A stretch of DNA of 64,000 nucleotides from Massospora cicadina (taxonomy: Eukaryota > Entomophthoromycota > Entomophthoromycetes > Entomophthorales > Entomophthoraceae), in contig JAKSZP010005270.1 of assembly GCA_022478985.1 (NCBI GenBank), positions 248,001-312,000 of the forward strand. Direction: 5' to 3'. A model generated the notes under the pieces. It was given only the letters and a program-made list of their open reading frames with translations. It was not told the origin of the DNA and searched no databases. The position numbers and the translations under genes were made by a program. Positions within the stretch are counted from its first letter, which is position 1, and every line of letters begins with the position of its first letter. This document shows, piece after piece, positions 43,502-53,135 of this stretch.

Positions 43502-44700
43502 AAACCCCTCAAGAACTTTCTGAGGAGGGACATAACTTTGATGAAATCAGAGTTGACCCATTTTACAATGGAGCCCAATTTGGTGGGAGTGATCGAGTAC
43601 TTCAGTCCTCAATTCTAAAAATTTGATAAGGTCCTAACCATAGCATATCAAGATTTTGAACTCAATCTTTGGCTGGTGGTGGTAGAAAAGGACCATATCC
43701 CCTATCTGGTATCAAAACAAAACCAGTTTCTGGGGATTGCTTTGATTCACCTCTCATTTACTAAGTCCCTATATTCTTGGCAACTAAGTCTTGTAATCAA
43801 AATAAATCATTTTCCAGCCTTTGAATTGCTAGATTGGCTGTTTCTGTATGGAGGCTTTCATTAAGGGTTGAACACTTGAGGGTAAGATCAGCTCTTGGCC
43901 ATATAGAGCTTGAAAAGGTGACATTTGGATAGCTTATTGGTAGCTCATGAAGTAGCCCAATAGATCTGCCAGAAAGTATTTGTTCTACTAAGTTGGGTTA
44001 TATTGAGCCATCTTGCATTTCATGCTATTAGAGTTCCATTTGTTTGTTCTACTGAAGTGGGTTATATTGAGCCACCTTGCAGAGCATGCGACTAGAGTTC
44101 CATTTGTTCGTTCCACTGCTCCATTGGTAGCAGGATGATATGGGGAAGTAAAGGAGGCTTAAGTGCCCATCAATAAATTGATACAATTACTTAAGATATG
44201 AAGTTGGTGACATTTTTAGATAACAGGACCTTTGGGCTACCATGTTGGGTGAAGACCTGTTTGAATAAAAATGAAGCGGTTACATTAGAAGTGGCGAGGC
44301 ATATGAGATAACCACACCCATTTTGTGAAGTGATTGAATACTAGTATGTTATATCTTTGGCCGTACATCACCTTAAGCAGTGGATTAAAAGTCTCAATAC
44401 TGATGATAGAAATTGGGGCATAAGGGCCCGCAACCTGGTGTCGATAAGTTGGATTGGGTGGTTTCTGTTCAACATAAATAAGACAATAATGGATGACGTC
44501 TTGGATCAAATCAATCATCCATTCCAAGTAGCATTGCCCCACCAACAACAGATGGGTTCTCCTTGTGGCGCCATGGCTTAAAGTCAAATTAGCCTCTAAA
44601 GAAAATTTCTGTTTTAGGTGGCGGGCAGACATAAGTCATTCAAAATGTTCCAACCTGCTTAAACAAAAGTTTAACTTCAAATTGAGTACGCTTGGTCATC
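43502..44700 (-). pseudogene. G5 integrase
   Basis: Readable: THLLLVGQCYLEWMIDLIQ (zinc region, about 44505-44560), PPNPTYRHQVAGPYAPI, FNHFTKWVWLSHM (core strands, 44285-44330), MSPFQALYGQELILPSSVQP (about 43870-43925), FYHHQPKIEFKI near 43670. The zinc-region Cys pair is partly lost. Stops and frameshifts throughout, so no catalytic triad could be confirmed. Confidence 0.65.
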
Positions 44701-44704
44701 ATCT

Positions 44705-45170
44705 TCAGTCATTGCTGGTCTTCATGAGTCTCTCCGCTCCATTCCCCAGTTTTACCAACAAGTCATAGATTTGATCCTCTATGAAGGCATAGAGTGTCAA
44801 TATGTGTAGTTGTGACAATCCATTGGTTCTTTGATGTATTATTTTTGAGCAATGAAAAAAGGAAAAGTTATAACTTTGGAGTTTGAGTGCCCAGAGGGAC
44901 AGCCGTCCATTTGGATCCTCAACTGTTGTAGCCACCGTAGTGAGGCATGGTCCATAACCCCTGTAAATTGGTTCATATACGGAAAAAGTTAGAAATCTTT
45001 AATGGCAAGCAAGCCATCTAGGCATTTGCACTCAGTAATTCTGTGATTAATTTCCTCCTGGTTAGTGCTTTACTAAAATAAACTATAGGATGGTCAACTT
45101 GATTGGAAATAAATTGCACCAGGATGGCCAAAACATCTGCATCAATAACATTAGTTAAAAAGATAAACAG
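44705..45170 (-). pseudogene. G5 RNase H
   Basis: Near 45130 DADVLAILVQFISNQ (first acidic residue), INHRITECKCLDGLLAIK near 45010, and GRLSLWALKLQSYNFSFFHCSKIIHQRTNGLS (44815-44910), the usual RNase H ending. Confidence 0.7.
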
Positions 45171-45179
45171 CTATTAAAA

Positions 45180-46225
45180 TTTGGAATCTAAAATGCAAAA
45201 GCATTCTTAAGATTTTTCCTAGGAGTAAGAAGCTTGTTGTTGAGTGGTTTCCTATTGGAACGGAAACTCCTTATGGAGCAGATACATCAACCCTTCAGCA
45301 ATATCAGCAAAGTGAAGAATTTAATTTTCAATAATCTCTGACCATCCTTAGGAAACCTGAATATCATGTAATCTGGATGATCGAGTTTTCTTCTCAATAA
45401 TGACCAATTTGTCTTGTTATGGCAATGTCCCTTCCCAGGTACCTTTTTGCTTGAGTAATTTTATGTCAGTTTTGTAAAATGGCACTTGGTTGGTTTTAGC
45501 TACAGCAAAACAGAGCATAGATGGGCAAACACTTCCTTTAAGTGAGTGTGGTGTTGGTCAAAGGTGTGAGAGAACACAGTCACATCATCGAGGAAAACTA
45601 ATACACATGACATCTCCAAGTCTCCTAGCAAGCCGTCCATCGCCCTTTGGAAGGTGGCCAGGCGTTACATAGTACTTGGGGCACTATCATAAGTTTGAAT
45701 AACCCCTCACTTGCTATAAGGGCACATTTCTCCTGATTCTCTGGAGAAAACTCGATCTTCCAAAAGCGCTATCAAGATCCATTTCAGAGGAGAATTGAAA
45801 AACAGCTAAGTGAAATAAAAGATCATTAATTTGTGGTAGTGAATAACTTTCCTTTTCAGTTAAGTAAATTCAACCAATGGTAATTATTTACTATCAATGT
45901 CCCCATTCTTCTTTCATATAAGCAACAAAGGTGAGGCCCATGGACTTTGTGAGGGCTTGAGTTATACAGCGTCCAGGAGTTGGATTTTTCATCACCTGGG
46001 CTTCATTTAACCTTAGATTTCTGTTAGGGTTGATCATAGTTTAGAGAGAGTCGCCTGTAAGCACTCTATGCTGTACACTTTTTTCATTCTGAAGTCTCCT
46101 AGACCTTCCAAGAATATGTCAGCATACTCTTCATTCAAAGCATCCGCTTGCCACCGCTTCTTAGAGGTGAGGTTTTCATCTATTTTTACTTTGACATGGG
46201 TGATGTTAATGTCCCTATCAATCAC
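45180..46225 (-). pseudogene. G5 reverse transcriptase
   Basis: Starts with ALNEEYADIFLEGLGDF (46095-46145), the pre-RT acidic segment. Catalytic box SFLDDVTVFSHTFDQHHTHL, with FLDD at 45584-45595 in place of YLDD. Connection and thumb continue in broken frames to 45180. Confidence 0.72.
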
Positions 46226-46900
46226 TAAAATGTGTAGATTTTCATACCAAAAACAGATTAAACTTGATCAGCGGGTAAAGTTTGAACTTATGCAACAGGT
46301 TAGTTTTGAGTTATTTGCATAGGTTGTCAGTTAAATTGCCCATCAAAATGGTTAGGGCCCCCAATAGACAGGTTCCAGCACCCTGGGGCAGGTAAGAGGT
46401 TTGATTGGCTGGATTAGTGCCTCCACGAATTTCTAATAGGTGTTCAAGCTGGATGCTAACTTGGATCCTTCTGTCTACCATTATTTGAGATTTTGGGGAT
46501 ATAATTACTCAATTGTTAGATTACATAGACATCCCTCCTTGAGCCTCAGTGGTGAAAGGAGGCATTAGGTTTTTTTTCCTGACTACTCAGTACTCTAGCC
46601 GTTCAAGGATTTTGAATGCTTCCATAAACAACTTCTAGGTTTTCATCATCCTTTCTCTTTGGGGCGTCTTTACAACTAGGGGAATACATTTTCTTATGAT
46701 ATATAAATACAATTCTTTATGACTAATAATGGTGTCAAATTAAATAAAGAATTTGAAGCCTATAAGAAGATTATAACCGTCATTCTCTAGCACAAACGCT
46801 GGAGCTAACACAACCATTGATCTAAACGAATCATCAAGAAATATTAAGCACCCAGAGATCTGGTTCAATGAGGCCCCTCAGTCCCATAATCCAAGGGGTG
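46226..46900 (-). other. G5 between gag and RT
   Basis: Expected protease position. Protein-like fragments are present but no D-S/T-G active site was read. Confidence 0.4.
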
Positions 46901-48361
46901 ATTTTGATCCAGTGCGATCTTTAATCATTTCACCAATTTAGAAGAGATGATGTTAACCAGCGATTTAGTATCATTATGTCCAAAATTTTCTCCTTATGGA
47001 AGACTACTTCAACGCGGGTAACCTCAGTGCCAAAATGGGAGAGTGAGCAAAAGGATTTTATAGCGGAAGGTGTCAACAAAGAGAAGATTAAGAAGAATTT
47101 AGATCATTTACTGAGCTTATTAGGTCCAGAAGTCCACTTCATCAGGCGTGGATAAGAAGTGACATTCAGAGTGGGGAAGCAACGGTAGACATGGGATAAG
47201 GCACAGAGTTATCATTAGAGGGTGCCTCTATCTCTAATATGACTCCGCTTTTCCCGCCTCATCGCCCTTTTTTCAACAGGAATCCTCCTGATGCCCAAGG
47301 AACCCACAATAAGAGCAATGGTAGCGTTGAGGTTAAGATCTTTTAAATCCTCCACTTAATGAATTTGGGGCCAGTTTTCTTGTTATGTGTTTGATGCACC
47401 TCAGCTCAGGCAACACTATGATAGATTACTTGATATTTAGAACTGATTTGAATAGCTTTTTTGCATTCTGGAAGTGTAGTATAAGGGTCATACTGTGTTG
47501 AAACGAGAAAGGATGGCGGCGATGGTATTGTCCAAGTTAACTAGATTTAGGACTTAAGGCCTAAGTTTCATGATAAAACCGCTCAGCAAACTTGATATTT
47601 GTTTCTCCACAGGTAAAGCATATCTTCATTAATGCCTATATAAAATTTGACAAGGTTATACTACTTAAAAATTCTTTGATAAGCGTCATCTAGCTCCGCC
47701 CAAGTAATACACTGTTAAATATGCCATCATAATCTCTTGAGCCTTACTATCAAGACAGGTTTGTATGCACTGGCACCGTTGGCAATCTGTAGCATGTTCC
47801 ATAGAATTTTCATACCCATAAAGTAAGATTGGATGAGGTTGGTCCCAGGCACACACTTTTCTATAAAGGTGGGCTTGAAGTATCCAACAGTGTAAGAGAG
47901 AGCATACTTAGCTTGTAACGGAGTAAGGTTAAATGAGTTGCCTAAGTGGTTCTTAGGTCAGTTTGGGGGTAGCCAGATCAACATGATGGCCAAAATCATC
48001 TATCGCATCCTGGATGGTGGTGTAGCAGGTGTTAATATGAACGAGTTAGGCTTTTGAATCTAGGATTTGGCAAAGATTTTCAATCTTGATAGAATGTATT
48101 GCTACTTTAGATGACAGGGAAATGCATTTGTTATACATAAAACTCAGGGTTAAATCCTTGTCAAGAAAATTTCCTTTAATATTCATCCATAACCTCAAGC
48201 ACCTTTAGCAGTTGTTGGTCATGAGCTCTAATTTGAGCTTCATGGCTTTCACCAAAAAATGGTCCACTAATCAAGTTTATATTCTCCTCCCCATTGGTAG
48301 GGTTATTGTTGCTTGCATCGTTCATGTGAAGGTACATCTTAACCAGGTAACTTGAAAGCCA
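46901..48361 (-). pseudogene. G5 gag with CCHC knuckle
   Basis: A knuckle CSYCGFLGHQEDSC (47276-47316, minus) has the exact C-x2-C-x4-H-x4-C spacing with Gly at the standard places. Upstream there is capsid-like sequence in several frames up to about 48330. Knuckle binds element RNA during packaging. Confidence 0.65.
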
Positions 48362-48377
48362 CCTGGCGGGAGCACCA
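48362..48377 (-). promoter_or_regulatory. G5 primer binding site
   Basis: TGGTGCTCCCGCCAGG on the minus strand, about three bases inside the 5' LTR. It differs from the G1/G4 primer site after the first eight bases, so a different tRNA primer is likely. Confidence 0.75.
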
Positions 48378-48852
48378 GTATTGAGTTTTTATTTTAAAAA
48401 GGTTCCACATAGGCTACACGGTTATTAGTCATAATAGCCACAGAAGAATCTCCTAGTAGACTTAGTGTTCTAGGTTAATCTCTTGGAGGAATTTGGGTCA
48501 TTTTCAAGGCAAATCTCTGCTGATTGATCAGGCAAATACTTATTCAACGCTATTAAACTCTAGTAAAACTAGGCAAAAGTTGATATTATGACTTAGTAAA
48601 TCTTTATTGTTAAAATTAAGGGATATTTAAAGCTTTGATTGAAATCTAGGATTGAGTAGGGTACAGCAAAATTCTGGAATGAAGCAGAGTAATTTGGGGG
48701 TTTATGGTGGACACAATCTTTACCAATAGGTAAATCTGATTCAGGTGATCTCCAAATGGCAAGATCTTTACAAGGTATTCCTCTCGATTCAGGAGAAGTT
48801 GAGTTAATAATTACTTATCTTAGAGATTATTGCTTGTTGTGATTTCAGTAGC

Positions 48853-48870
48853 TTCTGCGCCAGTGGAACT
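48853..48870. repeat. Z4 target duplication, left
   Basis: TTCTGCGCCAGTGGAACT, matches 50779-50796 at 16 of 18 positions; both differences are G/A. Confidence 0.82.
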
Positions 48871-50778
48871 CTTTTTAGCACTAGTGGTGGCCAACCCAAA
48901 AGGGGGAGCCACCACGCATCTTTATTTGCAAATGGGCCAAACAAAGGGATTATTAGAATTAAAAAGTTCCTAATATGGCACCTCAGCTAACAGCTTAGGA
49001 AGCCATATCAGAAGGTGAGGAAGCTTTAGAAAAGCTTTCGTCTGGCGCCCGCTTTAGCTGGCAGATCATAGCGGACAGCATTGGGGTGGGAGCATCAGCA
49101 ACATGGGGCATAAGGGGTATAGTTGTGGGTTTTCTTCATTTATAATGCCAGTGGTGTCCATCGCCTCAACGTATTGAGCAAATTGATGCTCAGCAAAAGT
49201 GATGAGAGCTGGCACACAAGTGAAAGATTTTATGCTCTGTTGGATTTTCGGATAATCAGGGTTAAAAAGAAAAGTTTTTTCCATGTCAATGCCAGCTTAG
49301 GCTTGCAGCAAAAGCGAGCTCCTCAATTTTATATTTTGCATCCTCCTCAAAATCATAGGGTAATTTGAGATGGGAATACCCTCAACAAGAGGTTACATTG
49401 CTCTATGGAGTTGTTGGCGGAGGAGGGTGTTGGCAGGAGCTGCAGCAGCTTCAACTGCTATTTTATTAATATTTTTATAAATTGGGAAGTTGTTTCAATT
49501 GTATAAACGGTGGGGCCACAATTCAGGAGGATCAATGAAAAATTTCCCTAAAGCAAGATCTGGCTTGACATGGTACAGCCGTTCATTTTCATCAGTCCAT
49601 TTGAGAGCCTCAAATGAATTGGATTCTCCAGCACTGGGACAGCCACCGGAATTGGTGTAGTGGCAGAAGCTTATTGGCCACATGCCATTGATCATGGCAG
49701 CTCAGCTGAAACTGAGTCAGACATTGACTCAGGATTTTGTAATCTGGTTGAATTGTTAACATTTTTTTATTTTTTTAATTTTGATTGGCTGCCATCTTAG
49801 AAGTAGCACCAGAATTCACTGAGGTTGGGGGCGGGAGGATTGAGCCCAATTTGAAAAGTTAAGCCAAACTGGCCACTGAACCAACGCCAGAAGGAGGAGT
49901 GGCAGAAGCAGCAGAGGTGGAAGCTGTAGGGTACTTTCGCTTCAAGTGATCAAGCTCAAAGCACAAGGGGCAAATGGCGTGGCCATTCTCAACACACGCC
50001 CAGAATGGATGATCAGGGGTGGGTCTGATCGCCATGTGAGGTGAATCGCAAGGTGAGTGTCATGATGAAATGGGCGGATTGTCACAAAGTCGCATGGCCC
50101 TGCCAAACGATCTGCTCCATTCAGAACCACAAATTGCAACATGGGGGTCTGCGCCATAAATTGCAAACCCTACATGAGCTCATGGCAGAGGCGTTTGGGG
50201 GAAAGGTAGGAAGGCAACCCTGCGAGCTGGACCATCAAAGTGGCCTCATCTTGGAGCCAGGTTTGAACGGTTGGAGGGGGATTTATTTATAAATTAATTG
50301 CAGCTTAGATGCTGCATTTGCATCGGCCTAGGAACAGAAACCAAGTTAAAATACCCTAAAAGGGGCTGAAATCAATGAAGCCAGCAGGTTTAAACACTGC
50401 CATGGTCATCTTGATGATGGTTGCGCTTGCATATGGGAAAATGAAACATATTTGACCAGAGGCCAAAACGCAAATTGCTCCATGGGAGCACCAAAGGGAA
50501 CCAGAGCACCACCTGGGAACTTGCAAGATGATGGCCAAGTCACGAGGGGAGACATAACATCCAGTAGCATTAGGGGGGCTAGCAGAGCCAGCCCAGGCGC
50601 ACTTTGGCGGCAGCCAAAAGACGCCAGATGGCGGCGTACCACCATCCTAAGCTGGGGCAGCAGGCGTCAATGTCATTGACATCAATAAGATTTAGATTAA
50701 TGGAGCGGTTGTTTTATGTATTTTTATATAAACTTGAACTTTGCTTTGATTTAATTATTGAAGCAAATGAGAGATTAG
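48871..50778 (-). mobile_element. Z4: ORF1-only element
   Basis: 1908 bp, close to Z1 in length, inserted in the G5 LTR with an 18-bp duplication. Homologous to Z2 over both halves. 3' end on the minus strand: GGGTTGGCCACCACTAGTGC then AAAAA. No reverse transcriptase. Confidence 0.8.
49040..50500 (-). pseudogene. Z4 ORF1-like protein, broken
   Basis: ATLMVQLAGLPSYLSPKRLCHEL (about 50180-50255) and LQFVVLNGADRLAGP (about 50100-50145) form the RRM-like region. Knuckle CPLCFELDHLKRKY (49935-49985) has Tyr in place of the last Cys. Then NSFEALKWTDENERLYHVKPD and FFIDPPELWPHRLYN (49495-49640) and FAEHQFAQYVEAMDTTGIINEENP (49120-49200). The C-terminal block, conserved from Z1 to Z4, marks the family. 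Several frameshifts. Confidence 0.62.
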
Positions 50779-50796
50779 TTCTACACCAGTGGAACT
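50779..50796. repeat. Z4 target duplication, right
   Basis: TTCTACACCAGTGGAACT. Confidence 0.82.
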
Positions 50797-50866
50797 TAAT
50801 TGATCAGGCTGCAAATTATCTAACATTTGAACTTCATCTGAACTAGTAAAATCCAAATTTCCAACA

Positions 50867-50871
50867 ACTAC
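50867..50871. repeat. G5 target duplication, right
   Basis: ACTAC. Confidence 0.65.
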
Positions 50872-52288
50872 CATAAAATCAGCTTAAGAAGTTAAATATT
50901 ATAATCTCAGGATGTTGCAAAAGCACTTAACTAAAAACTAAAGGGATGAAGATCTTTGGTTCCTTATAAACTGTTTTAGCATTTAAATTGTACAAATGAC
51001 ATCTGAGAGCATCATAGATTGAAGACAGCAGGATGAGATCTTTAAACAAAAGGTCTGCTGATATTAATTCTATAAATAAACTGAAATTTTTTAATGTGAT
51101 TGTAAGAATTTATGATTTGACTTGAATAGTAAACACTAAAACAAACCATTAAGCTCAATAAATTTATATACTATATCTCTTTTTTTCCTCTCTATTTTGT
51201 CAACATATGTAATATATTTGGCCTTAACTTCCATTATTCCCCATTCTAATTCATAGAGTGCTATCATAGTGTAAGTAACTTAGATCATCCAAAAAGGGCT
51301 AGTAAAGTTTTAAATTGGAGAAAAAAACAAAACCTATTAAAAGTTGGCACATATTATCAGGTTGTTACTTTTAAGGAAACTATAGTAGTAAACTAAAAAA
51401 GGAAAAAGTTGAACCCCAAATCTTATACTATCAATGAGGCTTGGGCTAAGAGCATCTTGGTTTCTTAAAATAACCTAGTTTAATATTTATTATACTTACA
51501 CACAGATTAAATGATAAAATTTGGTAAGGTATGGCACCACTTTTAGCAAATTGAAACAACCATAACATTAATTTCTCATTCTCCTGGGCCACTGGGTTAT
51601 AGGAAGAGGTTGTAAATTTTCCATTACCCCTAATGCACAGCCCTGAAGGAAGAAATCATCTAGGGAAAAAGCTAATCAGAACAGCAAACAAGGGATGTGA
51701 GGGGGTGTTCCAGTCTTTCCTGACGACCTTGTAAACCCCACTACATGAAAGGTAATTAAGGGCTAGAGATAAATGAGTGAGATGGCAGGGAGTAATTTTA
51801 CTTAGCTAGAATTCCCCCTTCTGCACATTTTTATTGACTTCCAACAGCCCTTCCCAAGGCTTTGGGCATCTTTGGCAGCATCTTTACATATTTTACCTGC
51901 CACCACTACAATGATAGGTCTCAGAGAGAAAACGAGTTGATTACAATGGTGTAAAGATCTGGCCTCATCCCTAAGGGATACTCCTAACTATAGCCATAAG
52001 AAATAAACAAAACATAACAAAAAATGGCACATAAGGTCAGGGTTTTTATAATGGGTAATCTACTAAAATTAATTTCTAGAAAGAAAGAATTCTAAACCCT
52101 ATATTATTTGAGGACCTGGTCCAGGAGCATTCTTTGCTTATAAATTTTTAGTAGCTTTTATATATAAGAATTGGAACCTAAATTCAGTATATTATGATAT
52201 ATGAGTATAACAACTCTCTAGAAAAGTGAAAAAACCCATGACACATAGCTCTCCAATACTTGTAATATATATGGGGTAAATAAATCAT
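50872..52288. other. AT-rich spacer, no gene seen
   Basis: No coding frame. A weak tRNA-like stretch near 51400-51475 is noted under rejected items. Confidence 0.5.
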
Positions 52289-52307
52289 TATGGCTATGTA
52301 TTTTGTT
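52289..52307. repeat. S1 target duplication, left
   Basis: TATGGCTATGTATTTTGTT, perfect 19-bp match to 52598-52616. Confidence 0.93.
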
Positions 52308-52597
52308 TTATTTTTATTTAACCGAGGCAAGCTGACCAGGGGACAGGCATGACCAAAAGAAAGAAATGACATGAAACCTGAACAGGGTCAACTCCGTCAA
52401 AGAAAGTTTTTCCACCTTCAGATCGGGACTCAAATTTTTCTGGTTATGTCATGGGTAAGGTTTTCGTATTATTAGACCTACTAACCGCCAATTGCTTCCT
52501 TTGGCTGGCACCCCAATCGATGTGCAAAGGGCGGGAATTGAACCTGCAACCTTCAGGTTAGTAGCCGTATGCCCTTACCAACTCGCCTTCCACCCCC
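52308..52597 (-). mobile_element. S1: tRNA-derived SINE
   Basis: 290 bp with a perfect 19-bp duplication. The minus strand begins GGGGTGGAAGGCGAGTTGG (A box, + strand 52578-52588), has an anticodon-arm-like CTACTAA loop, then GGTTCAATTCCC (B box, 52533-52544) and a tRNA-like CGGG/CCCG T-stem. The tail on the + strand is ACCGAGGCAAGCTGACCAGG (52321-52340) before an A-rich end (TTATTTTTATTT on +). The tail is closest to LINE copy C (59260-59279). Confidence 0.87.
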
Positions 52598-52616
52598 TAT
52601 GGCTATGTATTTTGTT
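52598..52616. repeat. S1 target duplication, right
   Basis: TATGGCTATGTATTTTGTT. Confidence 0.93.
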
Positions 52617-53016
52617 CAAAAACTTTTTTTTAGTACTAGATGGTCCTCAAAAACTTTTTAATGGATGATTTAGGTCAATTAAATTAGCTATTAAACTATA
52701 AATGCAATTGTTATATAAAGTCATATAGTTCCGCAATCTTATACTTATAATTATCTAAATTTTTATATATATGAAACTTGTCAAAAGGCACATCAAATTA
52801 ATGTCTAATTTGATGTGCAAATGTGCAGACCATTATGGCCTGCAAAAATATAAATTTGGGCTAATATTAAGACTATTCTTTTGGAATATTCTTAATTTTA
52901 TTATATATATGTTCTTATATTGTACTCTAAATTAGGTTGACTGTGTTGATTATTTCTCTGGTACCATTTTATCTATCTTTGATAGTCACTATTTTTGGTG
53001 TTTTTTGCTTATAAAC
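52617..53016. other. AT-rich spacer
   Basis: Contains a short inverted repeat CACATCAAATTA...TAATTTGATGTG (52789-52818). No gene. Confidence 0.5.
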
Positions 53017-53032
53017 AGGATAAATGAATATT
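53017..53032. repeat. LINE B target duplication, left
   Basis: AGGATAAATGAATATT, 14 of 16 matching 58305-58320. Confidence 0.7.
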
Positions 53033-53135
53033 TTTAAATTTGTTCTGGGGAAGGCCAACCATGGGATGAACACTTCCAAATATGATTCAGGAAAGATAAA
53101 CTTAGTACCAGGGGAGGCACCCCAGAGAAGCGTTG

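Larger units (their letters stand above)
42941..50866 (-). mobile_element. G5: Ty3/gypsy element with 5' LTR split by Z4
   Basis: Without Z4 it measures about 6.0 kb. LTRs, primer site, gag with CCHC, RT, RNase H and integrase lie in the Ty3/gypsy order on the minus strand, and ACTAC flanks the outer ends. Much decayed. A different lineage from G1/G4: the primer site and LTR differ. G6 is a relative. Confidence 0.78.
48380..50866 (-). repeat. G5 5' LTR, interrupted by Z4
   Basis: Two pieces, 48380-48870 and 50797-50866, together about 561 bp, equal to the 3' LTR. The smaller piece (TGATCAGGCTGCAAATTAT... near 50800) matches 43426-43500 of the 3' LTR. Confidence 0.75.

Noticed and set aside
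51400..51475. Possible further tRNA-like SINE head (GGGGTTCAAC with an upstream TTAGCCCAAGC on the minus strand)
   Set aside because: Spacing is acceptable but there is no tail match and no flanking duplication.
52520..52597. A functional tRNA gene
   Set aside because: The anticodon and acceptor stems do not close properly, and the unit is part of a 290-bp element with a target duplication, so it is a SINE head.
52789..52818. Inverted repeat CACATCAAATTA/TAATTTGATGTG as a terminator or MITE
   Set aside because: Short, AT-rich, with no flanking duplication and no neighbouring gene.
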